A DNA stretch of 16,861 nt from Pseudomonadota bacterium (lineage in GTDB: Bacteria > Pseudomonadota > Alphaproteobacteria > Rickettsiales > SXRF01): positions 1-16,861 of the forward strand of contig JAGWLJ010000004.1 in NCBI GenBank assembly GCA_028873275.1, read 5' to 3'. Of the stretch, positions 1-6,847 are shown one piece after another; within the stretch, counting starts at the first letter, position 1, and each line of letters opens with the position of its first letter. The notes beneath the pieces were generated by a model. That model ran no database searches and was not told the DNA's origin. It saw only the letters and a list, made by a program, of their open reading frames with translations. A program made the translations under genes and the position numbers.

Positions 1-1229
1 ATGCCGTTGCCGACCAGGTTGACGATGGCGCGGCCGGTCGACATGAAGCGGTCGATGGCGAAGATCAGCGCCAGCCCGACTTCCAGATTCTGCGGCGGCA
101 CGAGGTCCATCGAGGAGAGCGTGGCTGCCAGCACCAGGAAGGCGCTGCCGGTGACGCCTGCCGCGCCCTTGGAGGTGACGAGCAGAACGCCGAGCAGCGT
201 CAGCTCCTGCCACAGGCCGAGCGGCGTGTGTGTGGCGTAGCAGATGAACAGCGCCGCCATGGTGAAATAGATCGACGAGCCGACGAGGTTAAACGAATAA
301 CCGGCCGGAATGACCAGCCCCACCACCGGCTTGGCGCAGCCCATCGCTACCAGTTTTTCCATCAGGCGCGGCAGCACGGTTTCCGAGGAGGAAGTGCCCA
401 TGGCGATCATCAGTTCCTCGCCGATATAGCGGATGAATTGCCAGGTGCTGAGCCTGCAATAGAAGCGCATGACCGGAGCCAGCACGAGGACGATGAACAG
501 CGCGCCGGTGGCATAGAAAATGATGATCAGCTCGCCCAGGTCCTTGAGGCTCGCCACACCGAACTTGCCGATGGAATATGCCATGGCACCGAACGCGCCG
601 ATGGGCGCGGCGAGAGTAATGATATCCACCATCTTGAATAGCACGTGCGAGAAGGCTTCGATGATTGAAAGCGCTTCCCTGCCTTTGCTGCCCAGCGCCG
701 ACAGCGCGGCGGCGAACAGGATGGCGACCAGCAGCACCTGCAATATCTCGCCATTGGCGAAAGCGCCGACCAGCGTCGAGGGGATCATATGCAGGAAGAA
801 ATCGGTGGCGGAGGCCATATGTCCCTGCGCCATTTTTTCCCTGACGTTCCCGATGTCGATGTTCGAAACGTCGATATGCAGCCCGGCGCCGGGCTTGAGC
901 ACGTCCATCAGCACCAGCCCGATGACGAGCGCCAGGGTGGTGATGATCTCGAACCACAATATGGCCTTGGCGCCGACCCGCCCGACCTGCTTCATGCTGC
1001 CCATGCCGGCGATGCCGCCGACCATGGTGCAGAAAATGATGGGCGCGATCAGCATCTTGATCAGCTGGATGAACCCGTCGCCCAGCGGCTTCATGGCGAT
1101 GGCCCATGCGGGCGCGACATGGCCCAGGGCAATGCCGGCGATAATGGCGATGATGACCTGAAAGAACAGATCCTTGTACAGAGGCTTTTTGCGGCGCGCG
1201 GCGCCGGCGGTAACGCTACTCATTGCCAT
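1..1229 (-). CDS. dctA: DctA-family dicarboxylate/amino acid:cation symporter, C-terminus cut by window edge
   Basis: An inner-membrane secondary transporter that would import C4-dicarboxylates (succinate, fumarate, malate) with cations. The reading frame is open from ATG 1229 to the window edge, about 409 codons, so some 25-35 residues are missing. Family landmarks seen in order: KPLGDGFIQLIKMLIAPIIF in the N-terminal half, the serine-rich hairpin TSSSETVLPRL, the TM7 segment GYSFNLVGSSIY, the second hairpin SKGAAGVTGS, and DRFMSTGRAIVNLVGNG in TM8. ATG 1223 (second Met) is the likelier start, because AGGG lies about six bases before it; at ATG 1229 it would be too close. Odd point: the usual Asp of NLDGT/NMDGT is Val (codon GTC), and the usual SEAR of DctA is STGR. 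The protein could therefore belong to a sister clade with other substrates. Assignment to the symporter family is firm; dctA itself is moderately sure. Confidence 0.9.
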   Translation of the reverse strand, partial: MAMSSVTAGAARRKKPLYKDLFFQVIIAIIAGIALGHVAPAWAIAMKPLGDGFIQLIKMLIAPIIFCTMVGGIAGMGSMKQVGRVGAKAILWFEIITTLALVIGLVLMDVLKPGAGLHIDVSNIDIGNVREKMAQGHMASATDFFLHMIPSTLVGAFANGEILQVLLVAILFAAALSALGSKGREALSIIEAFSHVLFKMVDIITLAAPIGAFGAMAYSIGKFGVASLKDLGELIIIFYATGALFIVLVLAPVMRFYCRLSTWQFIRYIGEELMIAMGTSSSETVLPRLMEKLVAMGCAKPVVGLVIPAGYSFNLVGSSIYFTMAALFICYATHTPLGLWQELTLLGVLLVTSKGAAGVTGSAFLVLAATLSSMDLVPPQNLEVGLALIFAIDRFMSTGRAIVNLVGNG

Positions 1230-1239
1230 CCCTGCGGTT

Positions 1240-1245
1240 ATTATA
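1240..1245 (-). promoter_or_regulatory. Possible -10 box of dctA
   Basis: Read on the minus strand this is a perfect TATAAT in an AT-rich patch. A start of transcription about seven bases downstream would leave a leader of only about 4-10 nt before the two candidate ATGs. No good -35 hexamer is seen at 16-18 bp, so the promoter is tentative. Confidence 0.4.
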
Positions 1246-1275
1246 ATTTTTTTATTGGAGGCAGGAGCATATCAG

Positions 1276-1315
1276 CCGGCGGCGGGAAATGCAGCAAAAA
1301 AGGTCTGGCCGCCGG
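1276..1315. terminator. Long-looped inverted repeat downstream of the beta-barrel gene
   Basis: CCGGCGGC at 1276-1283 pairs perfectly with GCCGCCGG at 1308-1315 across a 24-nt loop. It sits just after the stop of the barrel gene and before the dctA promoter, where a terminator is expected. On the minus strand the T6 run lies inside the loop rather than after the stem, so it is not a classical intrinsic terminator. The 1230-1320 gap holds nothing else that I recognise. Confidence 0.3.
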
Positions 1316-1320
1316 ATAAG

Positions 1321-2127
1321 CTAGAAATTAAGACGCAGAGCCGCCCCGGCTTGCAGGCGGGTGTTTTCCGGCTCAAGAAGGCAGGTGCCCGAGGCGGTAG
1401 AGTTCGCCGTCACCTTGCAGTTGGAATCGCTGATATGCCAGTAGCGCACGAACGGCCCGGCCTCCCAGCCGAAGGACTTGTATTGCTGCCCGCTCATGAA
1501 CTCGCCGCGCAGCCCCCAGCCGGTATGCTGCTGGTTGGTGATGTTGGGCTCCTGGTCGGAGGGAGCCAGGCTGGGATCGATGGGCTGGAAATGCGTATTG
1601 ACCTGACCGTAAAACAGCATATCCCCTTCGAGGTTGGGAGAGAAAATCCAGTTGCCTGAGGTGATTCGCCAGGTGCCGCCGACGGGGATATAGAACTGCG
1701 AAATATGCCGGTCATAGGCCAGCGAACCGGTATTGGTGGCCAGGCCCTTGCCCTGGTCGAAATAATAGCGCCAGCCGACGCCCATATATGGCATCAGGTG
1801 TCCGTGCCATACCGTCGTCGGTATGTCGAAGCCGGCGCGCAGGCGGAATTCGGTTTCAAGCGAAGGCTCGCCGTTCAATGTGCCGCTGTCGGATTTATAA
1901 TCTTCCTTGCCCGACGAATAGCGGCCGTCGATGGCGGAGAAAAATCCGTTCTTCGAGTGCTCGTAGCTGGCCGTGGCCGAGCCGTAATTGGTCGAAACAT
2001 CGACGGTGGCGCTGGGCTCCTTATAGCGGTCGTTCAATCTCTCGACGCCGACGCTGAAGCGATTATCGGCCAGCGCATCTGCCGCACCAAGGATAAAAAG
2101 GAAGAAAACGAGCCACAGTAACATCAT
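1321..2127 (-). CDS. Outer-membrane beta-barrel protein, function unknown
   Basis: Starting at ATG 2127 (second ATG at 2124), the protein is about 268 residues. An in-frame TTG at 2136 is possible but less likely. It opens with a classic signal peptide (MMLLWLVFFLFILGAADALA, cleavage after ALA). The mature part alternates polar and hydrophobic residues with many aromatic and glycine positions (for example YMGVGWRYYFDQG, WGLRGEFMSG, GPFVRYWHIS) and ends in ALRLNF. A C-terminal Phe is the usual BAM recognition signal for outer-membrane barrels. About 8-12 strands would fit the length. Two cysteines 11 residues apart (CKV...GTC) near the C-terminus could form a disulfide in an extracellular loop. 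I do not recognise the family; an OmpW-, porin- or autotransporter-barrel-like protein is possible. It appears to be a single-gene unit on the same strand as glpX and dctA. Confidence 0.75.
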   Translation of the reverse strand: MMLLWLVFFLFILGAADALADNRFSVGVERLNDRYKEPSATVDVSTNYGSATASYEHSKNGFFSAIDGRYSSGKEDYKSDSGTLNGEPSLETEFRLRAGFDIPTTVWHGHLMPYMGVGWRYYFDQGKGLATNTGSLAYDRHISQFYIPVGGTWRITSGNWIFSPNLEGDMLFYGQVNTHFQPIDPSLAPSDQEPNITNQQHTGWGLRGEFMSGQQYKSFGWEAGPFVRYWHISDSNCKVTANSTASGTCLLEPENTRLQAGAALRLNF

Positions 2128-2129
2128 AG

Positions 2130-2148
2130 GGCGCAAAATTATAGCGCC
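2130..2148 (-). promoter_or_regulatory. Perfect -10 box inside an inverted repeat upstream of the barrel gene
   Basis: On the minus strand a perfect TATAAT (2143-2138) is framed by GGCGC (2148-2144) and GCGCC (2134-2130), a 5-bp inverted repeat with a 9-bp centre. A transcript starting about seven bases after the -10 box would begin roughly 3-4 nt before ATG 2127. No convincing -35 is present, which may mean an activator is needed or that the repeat is an operator. Confidence 0.4.
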
Positions 2149-2157
2149 ACTTTATGA

Positions 2158-2178
2158 TACGCTAATTAAAAATGCGTA
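2158..2178. other. Short inverted repeat after glpX (weak terminator or operator)
   Basis: TACGC at 2158-2162 pairs with GCGTA at 2174-2178 around an 11-nt AT-rich centre, between the glpX stop codon and the barrel gene promoter. It could be a weak transcription end for the glpX unit or an operator for the barrel gene. The stem is only five pairs, so this is tentative. Confidence 0.25.
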
Positions 2179-2180
2179 AA

Positions 2181-3203
2181 TTACGACGGATCAACCCAGG
2201 TCTTGCGCGTGAAGTTATGCTGTGCTTCGACCACGCGCACCGTGCCGGTCTTGGAGCGCATGACGATGGAATGAGTGGTGGCCCCGCCCGGAAAGCGCCT
2301 CACGCCTTTCAGCATAGAGCCGTCGGTGACGCCGGTGGCGGCGAACATCACATCGCCTTTGGCCAGCTCCTCCAGCTCGTATTTCTTATTGAGGTCGCGA
2401 ATGCCCATGCGTCCGGCGCGGGTTTTCTCTTCCTGCTTGGAAAAGAGCAGCCGGCCCTGCATCTGCCCGCCGGTCGAGCGCAACGCCGCCGCCGCCAGCA
2501 CGCCTTCCGGCGCACCGCCGATGCCCATATACATATCGACGCCGGTGCCTGGCCGCGAGGTGGCGATGACGCCGGCCACGTCGCCGTCGGAAATCAGCTG
2601 AATGCGCGCCCCGGCTTCGCGCACCTTGGCGATCAACTCCGTATGCCGGTCGCGCTCGAGAATCATCACCACCAGGTCGGAAACCTCACAGTGCTTGGCG
2701 CGCGCCAGGTTTTTCAGATTCTTCTGCGGCGTATTATCGAGATCGACTATGCCCGTCGGCAATTCTCCGCCGACGGCGATTTTTTCCATATAGACATCCG
2801 GCGCATGCAGGAAGCCGCCCTTTTCCGCCATGGCGATGACGGACAGCGCGTTGACGCCGCCCTTGGCGCAGATGGTGGTGCCTTCGAGTGGGTCGAGCGC
2901 GATGTCGATCTGCGGGCCGCCGTGGGCGTTATTGCCCACCTTTTCGCCGATATAGAGCATGGGCGCCTTGTCGCGTTCACCTTCGCCGATCACCACCGTG
3001 CCGTCGATGGCCAGCCCATTGAGCGCCTCCCGCATGGCGTTGACGGCGGCGCGGTCCGCCTCTTTTTCCTTGCCGCGGCCCATCCAGCGCGCGCTGGCCA
3101 GCGCCGCCGCCTCGGTGACGCGCACCGCCTCCAGCGCGAAGTTGCGGTCGGACCAGAAGGAGGTCTGCTTGGCTGAGGGTTTTTTCTTCACGGCAGTGCT
3201 CAT
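2181..3203 (-). CDS. glpX: Class II fructose-1,6-bisphosphatase (GlpX)
   Basis: Hydrolyses fructose-1,6-bisphosphate to fructose-6-phosphate in the cytosol, the committed step of gluconeogenesis. The 340-residue protein has the full GlpX signature: IGEGERDKAPMLYIGEKVG at residues 72-90, the metal/phosphate motif ALDPLEGTT (102-110, with D104 and E107), ISDGDVAGVI (205-213) and GGAPEGV with E233. Together with D50 and E74 these match the metal ligands known for E. coli GlpX. The length is typical. The ATG at 3203 overlaps the TGA of the upstream homoserine dehydrogenase gene by four bases (ATGA), so translation is probably coupled and it lacks its own promoter. GlpX beside homoserine dehydrogenase and an alanine-type aminotransferase is an arrangement I recall from alphaproteobacteria. 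Some class II enzymes also act on sedoheptulose-1,7-bisphosphate, which cannot be judged from sequence. Confidence 0.96.
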   Translation of the reverse strand: MSTAVKKKPSAKQTSFWSDRNFALEAVRVTEAAALASARWMGRGKEKEADRAAVNAMREALNGLAIDGTVVIGEGERDKAPMLYIGEKVGNNAHGGPQIDIALDPLEGTTICAKGGVNALSVIAMAEKGGFLHAPDVYMEKIAVGGELPTGIVDLDNTPQKNLKNLARAKHCEVSDLVVMILERDRHTELIAKVREAGARIQLISDGDVAGVIATSRPGTGVDMYMGIGGAPEGVLAAAALRSTGGQMQGRLLFSKQEEKTRAGRMGIRDLNKKYELEELAKGDVMFAATGVTDGSMLKGVRRFPGGATTHSIVMRSKTGTVRVVEAQHNFTRKTWVDPS

Positions 3204-4486
3204 AGATTTTCTATCCTTATCATATGCGGCGGTTCCTTGACACTCTCCAGTTTGCCGATAGCGGTCATGGCTTTTTTCATGGCCGATTCCTTCGTCTCAT
3301 GCGTCGTCAGCACGATCTGCACCGTCTCGCCGGGCTGATGCGAATGCTGTAGGAAGGAGCGCAGCGAAATCTGCTCATCCTTGAGAATACCGGTCACCTC
3401 GGCCAGCACGCCCGGCCGGTCGGTGACGCTCAGGCGCAGATAATAGGAACAGCATAAATTCTCCATGCCGGAGAAAGAAAGACTGGCCAGGTTTTCCACC
3501 GGCAGGGTGAAAGGTTTATAGGCAACGCCGCGAGCGATATCCATAATATCGGCCACCACCGAGGAGGCGGTGGGGCCCGCCCCGGCGCCGCGGCCCTCGA
3601 AGAATACCGTGCCGACGCTGTCGCCCTCGGCCAGTATGCCGTTATAGACGCCGTGTACTGCCCCCAGCGGCGAATTGGCCGCCACCATGCAGGGATGCAC
3701 GCGCTGCAATATGCCTTGTTCCGTTTCCGCCGCGATGCCCAGCAGCTTGATCGTATATCCCAGCTCGGCGGCGAATTCCATGTCACGCAGGGAGATGCGG
3801 CGAATGCCTTCGACATACACCTTGTCGATAGCCGGCGCGGTGCCATAGGCGAGGCCGGCGAGGATGGCCAGTTTGTGTGCCGTATCGATGCCGTCGACGT
3901 CGAAGCTGGGCTCGGCTTCGGCATAACCCAGCTTCTGCGCTTCCTTGAGCGCCTCGCCGAAGCTGGTGTGATACTCGCGCATCGAGGTCAGGATGTAATT
4001 GCAGGTGCCATTCAGAATGCCGATAACGCGGCGGAAGCGGTTGGCCGCCAGCCCGTCGCGCAGCGCCTTGATGATGGGGATGCCGCCCGCCACCGCCGCC
4101 TCGAAAGCCAGCACGACATTCCTTTTTTCGGCCAGCCTGGCCAGTTCGATGCCGTGATGGGCGATCAGGGCCTTGTTGGCGGTGACCACCGATTTGCCGT
4201 TGCGCAGCGCCGTTTCCACCAGCTGCCGTGCCATGCCCCCGTCGCCACCGATCAGCTCGACGATGACGTCGACCTTGTCTATCATGGCCAGCGGCGTGTC
4301 GAACCAGGGCAGCCCCTTGATATCGCTGTCGCGTTTCTTGTTCTTATTTTTCGCCGAGATGCCGGCAATCTCGATCACCCGCCCGCAGCGGCTGGCCAGC
4401 AACTCCGGCTGATGGCGGAAAATGCCAAGCGTGCCGCAACCGACGGTGCCCAGCCCTGCGATGCCGATGCGGAGCGGCGAACTCAT
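3200..4486 (-). CDS. hom: Homoserine dehydrogenase with C-terminal ACT domain
   Basis: Reduces aspartate-semialdehyde to homoserine with NAD(P)H, at the branch point to threonine and methionine. The 428-residue protein starts with a Rossmann nucleotide-binding motif (GLGTVG, residues 11-16), then TANKALIAHHG carrying a conserved Lys (K105), the substrate-domain signature GILNGTCNYILTSM (156-169), and FDVDGIDTAHKLAILAG with the conserved Asp and Lys residues (195-211). An ACT domain (about 348-424, RLSVTDRPGVLAEVTGIL) suggests allosteric control by threonine or a related amino acid. It overlaps both neighbours by ATGA: its ATG (4486) lies in the end of the aminotransferase gene, and its TGA lies in the glpX start. 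This is monofunctional Hom, not an aspartokinase fusion; the N-terminus starts directly with the nucleotide-binding fold. Confidence 0.97.
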   Translation of the reverse strand: MSSPLRIGIAGLGTVGCGTLGIFRHQPELLASRCGRVIEIAGISAKNKNKKRDSDIKGLPWFDTPLAMIDKVDVIVELIGGDGGMARQLVETALRNGKSVVTANKALIAHHGIELARLAEKRNVVLAFEAAVAGGIPIIKALRDGLAANRFRRVIGILNGTCNYILTSMREYHTSFGEALKEAQKLGYAEAEPSFDVDGIDTAHKLAILAGLAYGTAPAIDKVYVEGIRRISLRDMEFAAELGYTIKLLGIAAETEQGILQRVHPCMVAANSPLGAVHGVYNGILAEGDSVGTVFFEGRGAGAGPTASSVVADIMDIARGVAYKPFTLPVENLASLSFSGMENLCCSYYLRLSVTDRPGVLAEVTGILKDEQISLRSFLQHSHQPGETVQIVLTTHETKESAMKKAMTAIGKLESVKEPPHMIRIENL

Positions 4487-5697
4487 CCTGCCTTCTCCAT
4501 GGCGCGGATCTGTTTCTGTGCGTCGGCTGACAGGAAACGCTTGATATTTTTGACCGCTTGGCGGATGCGCTGCTTGTTCTCGACCAGGGCGATGCGCACG
4601 TAGCCTTCGCCGCCAGGTCCGAAGCCGATGCCGGGGGCGACTGCCACATCAGCATGCTGCAGCAGCAGCTTGGAAAATTCGAGGCAGCCAAGCGAGCGAT
4701 AGGCTTCCGGCAGCGGCGCCCACAGGAACATCGAGGCGGCAGGCTTTTCCACCGGCCAGCCGGCCTCACACAGCCCATCGGCCAGGATATCGCGGCGCTC
4801 CTTGTACATGGCGCGCAGCTTCGTCACGTAATCCTGCGGACCGTTCAGCGCCGCCGCCGCCGCCACCTGTACCGGCAGGAAGGTGCCGTAATCGAGATAG
4901 GATTTGATCTTGGTCAGCGCGGCGATCAGCGTTTTATTGCCCACGGCGTAGCCGATGCGCCAGCCGGCCATCGAATAAGTCTTGCTCATGGTGGTGAATT
5001 CGGCGGCGATATCCTTGGCGCCCTTGACCTGCAGGATGGAGGGCGGCGGGTTGCCGTCGTAATACAGTTCGCAATACGCCAGGTCGGAAAGCACATAGAT
5101 GCCGTAATGGCGGCAGACGTCGATCACCTGCTCGTAAAAGGCCAGGTCCGCTGAAGCGGCGGTGGGGTTGCAGGGGTAATTGACCACCAGCGCCACCGGG
5201 CGGCGCGGCGCAGTTTCGATAGTTTTCTTCAGCGCGGAAAAGAACAAATCTCCCGGCTGGTTGGGGATGGACAGCACCTCCGCCCCGGCGATCACAAAAC
5301 CCCAGACATGGATGGGATAGCTGGGATCGGGCACGATGAAGGCGTCGCCCGGGCCGGTGATGGCCTGCGCCATGTTGGCCAGCCCTTCCTTGGAGCCGAT
5401 GGTGACGACGATCTCCGACTCGGGATCGAGTTCGACCCCGAAGCGCCGCTGGTAATAGGCTGCCTGCGCCTTGCGCAGCCCCTGGATGCCGCGTGACAGC
5501 GAATAGCGGTGCACCTTGGGGTCCTTGAGCGTCTCGCGCAGCTTTTCCACCACATGCGCCGGTGCGGGCGAATCGGGGTTGCCCATGCCGAAATCGATGA
5601 TGTCGTGGCCTTTGGCGCGCGCCGCCGCCTTCATCTTGTTGACTTCGGCAAATACGTAGGGAGGGAGCCGCTGGATGCGGTAAAACTCATCGTTCAT
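4483..5697 (-). CDS. alaC: AlaC-type PLP aminotransferase (glutamate-pyruvate aminotransferase)
   Basis: A fold-type I, class I/II aminotransferase that most likely moves an amino group between glutamate and pyruvate to make alanine. The 404-residue protein opens with FYRIQRLPPYVFAEV and DIIDFGMGNPD, which closely resembles E. coli AlaC. The PLP lysine is K239 (SKTYSMAGWRIGY), with supporting residues N177 (NYPCNPTA), D205 (LSDLAY), R247 and the carboxylate-binding R368 (GYVRIALVEN). The start at ATG 5697 lies 10 bp after the stop of the lipoprotein gene, with a GAG-type ribosome site overlapping that stop. The end overlaps hom by ATGA. Because it is coupled to homoserine dehydrogenase, a role with another acceptor (for example in aspartate or methionine-branch metabolism, or LL-diaminopimelate) is an alternative, but sequence likeness favours AlaC. 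Confidence 0.92.
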   Translation of the reverse strand: MNDEFYRIQRLPPYVFAEVNKMKAAARAKGHDIIDFGMGNPDSPAPAHVVEKLRETLKDPKVHRYSLSRGIQGLRKAQAAYYQRRFGVELDPESEIVVTIGSKEGLANMAQAITGPGDAFIVPDPSYPIHVWGFVIAGAEVLSIPNQPGDLFFSALKKTIETAPRRPVALVVNYPCNPTAASADLAFYEQVIDVCRHYGIYVLSDLAYCELYYDGNPPPSILQVKGAKDIAAEFTTMSKTYSMAGWRIGYAVGNKTLIAALTKIKSYLDYGTFLPVQVAAAAALNGPQDYVTKLRAMYKERRDILADGLCEAGWPVEKPAASMFLWAPLPEAYRSLGCLEFSKLLLQHADVAVAPGIGFGPGGEGYVRIALVENKQRIRQAVKNIKRFLSADAQKQIRAMEKAG

Positions 5698-5707
5698 ACG
5701 GAACTCA

Positions 5708-6730
5708 TTATTGGCCGGCGTCTGCGGGTTGCGGCGCGGCCGGCTGCGAAAGCAGCGGCGTTACCGCCGGCTGAGCCGTGGCATCCGGCGCCGAAGCGTT
5801 GCGCAGAGACTGGTCATCCAGCGCATGATCCATCGGCGCGGGCGTCTTGTCTGCTGCGGGCGACAGCGTATCCGGCGCGGAGACATGTCCGAGCAATACC
5901 GGCGGGTTGTCCTGAGAGGCGTTGCCGGCGGAGGCTGCGGCGGGTTGCGAAGATTTCTGCGACGATGGCTCGCTGTCCAGCGCCTGCTTGTCCTGCTGGG
6001 CGGCAGCACGGTCCTGCTGCAGCTCGTGCAGCTGACCGGCCTGGTTGATCTTGATCGTGTCGAATTGCTGCGGCGTCGGCGGCACCGAAGACAAAGACGG
6101 ATAAGGCGTGTTCGCGTCGGTGGCATCCGCCGCCGCGCTGGGCTTTTCCATGCCCAATTGCTGCTTGAACCAGGAGAGCACGCCGTGCGGCACGGCGGCG
6201 CCGCTGCTGCTTTCTTCTGCTGCGGCGGGTTCGCCGTCCGCCTGCGCGTCATCCTCCGGTTCCGCTTGCGCCGGGACGGAGGCATAGGCATTGCCGGGGA
6301 GGGGCTTGCGCACCGAGGCATCAGAGAAACCAGCCGGGCGAACGAGCGGCGCAGGGGGGGCTGCAACAGGCGCGGTTACAGCAGGAGCAGGGCTGGCTTT
6401 GGAAGCGGCATGGCCGGCATTGTCGTAATAATCATAGGGGTCGTTATCGACCGAAGCCTGCGGGCGCGGCGGCGGCGCGGAGATATCCCCCGGTGCGGCT
6501 GCCGGAATTGGAGCTGCAGGCGGGACAGCAGAAACCGGCGCCTGCATGGGTGCGGCGGTGGGATTGAGCAGTGGCGGGCGGCGCGGGCCGACGACCTGTT
6601 GCCCCTTGCGATCGTCACCGAAGGGATTCTTGATGCCCAGCCAGTCGCAGCCGGAAAGCAGGGCGATACAGGAAAGGCTCAGCAGCAGGCAGGCACGGAG
6701 GTGTCTGGGGGAGGAAGTATGCAGCGTCAT
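5708..6730 (-). CDS. Pro/Ala-rich lipoprotein, function unknown
   Basis: First gene of the aminotransferase-hom-glpX unit. The 340-residue product starts with a basic N-terminus, a hydrophobic stretch and a lipobox LLSGC, so lipidation is expected on C28. The next residue is Asp (D29), which in E. coli tends to keep lipoproteins in the inner membrane; whether that rule holds here is unknown. After a short folded-looking piece (CDWLGIKNPFGDD) the chain is almost entirely low-complexity: Pro/Ala-rich to about residue 110, with an acidic-aromatic patch NDPYDYYDN near residue 100. It then has Ala, Gln, Ser and Asp-rich stretches with one possible short helix (AGQLHELQQDRAAAQQDKQAL). I see no catalytic domain. 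It may span or organise the periplasm. No clear ribosome site precedes ATG 6730. The gene product family is not recognised. Confidence 0.75.
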   Translation of the reverse strand: MTLHTSSPRHLRACLLLSLSCIALLSGCDWLGIKNPFGDDRKGQQVVGPRRPPLLNPTAAPMQAPVSAVPPAAPIPAAAPGDISAPPPRPQASVDNDPYDYYDNAGHAASKASPAPAVTAPVAAPPAPLVRPAGFSDASVRKPLPGNAYASVPAQAEPEDDAQADGEPAAAEESSSGAAVPHGVLSWFKQQLGMEKPSAAADATDANTPYPSLSSVPPTPQQFDTIKINQAGQLHELQQDRAAAQQDKQALDSEPSSQKSSQPAAASAGNASQDNPPVLLGHVSAPDTLSPAADKTPAPMDHALDDQSLRNASAPDATAQPAVTPLLSQPAAPQPADAGQ

Positions 6731-6787
6731 TCAATTACCGGTTGCACGAGCCAGTCGAAACTGTTTAGCTGACTGTGACTACAGGAA

Positions 6788-6816
6788 TATATAGCGTAGC
6801 GGCAGCCATTGCGCAA
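6788..6816 (-). promoter_or_regulatory. Promoter for the lipoprotein-alaC-hom-glpX unit
   Basis: On the minus strand TTGCGC (6816-6811) and TATATA (6793-6788) are spaced by 17 bp, a good sigma-70 layout. The leader before ATG 6730 would be about 50 nt. The -35 hexamer lies within the palindrome ATTGCGCAAT (6808-6817), which also contains the -35 of the phaC promoter on the other strand. Confidence 0.5.
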
Positions 6817-6817
6817 T
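6808..6817. promoter_or_regulatory. Palindrome ATTGCGCAAT shared by divergent promoters
   Basis: A perfect 10-bp palindrome in the 117-bp gap between the lipoprotein gene and phaC. Each strand of it provides a TTGCGC -35 hexamer. It could act as a joint operator, or the palindrome may simply reflect two overlapping -35 elements. Confidence 0.45.
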
Positions 6818-6836
6818 TACCTATTTTCTGTAAAAT
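6809..6836 (+). promoter_or_regulatory. Probable phaC promoter
   Basis: TTGCGC (6809-6814) and TAAAAT (6831-6836) are separated by 16 bp. The expected transcript start, around 6843, is only about five bases before ATG 6848, which agrees with the lack of any Shine-Dalgarno sequence there. Confidence 0.45.
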
Positions 6837-6847
6837 GAGCCTTGCTT

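Noticed and set aside
2172..3176. 334-codon plus-strand frame opposite glpX
   Set aside because: Antisense to a fully conserved GlpX; no domain recognised.
5708..6730. Lipoprotein gene region as tandem repeats or a satellite
   Set aside because: The low complexity is at the amino-acid level (Pro, Ala, Gln); I see no regular DNA repeat unit.
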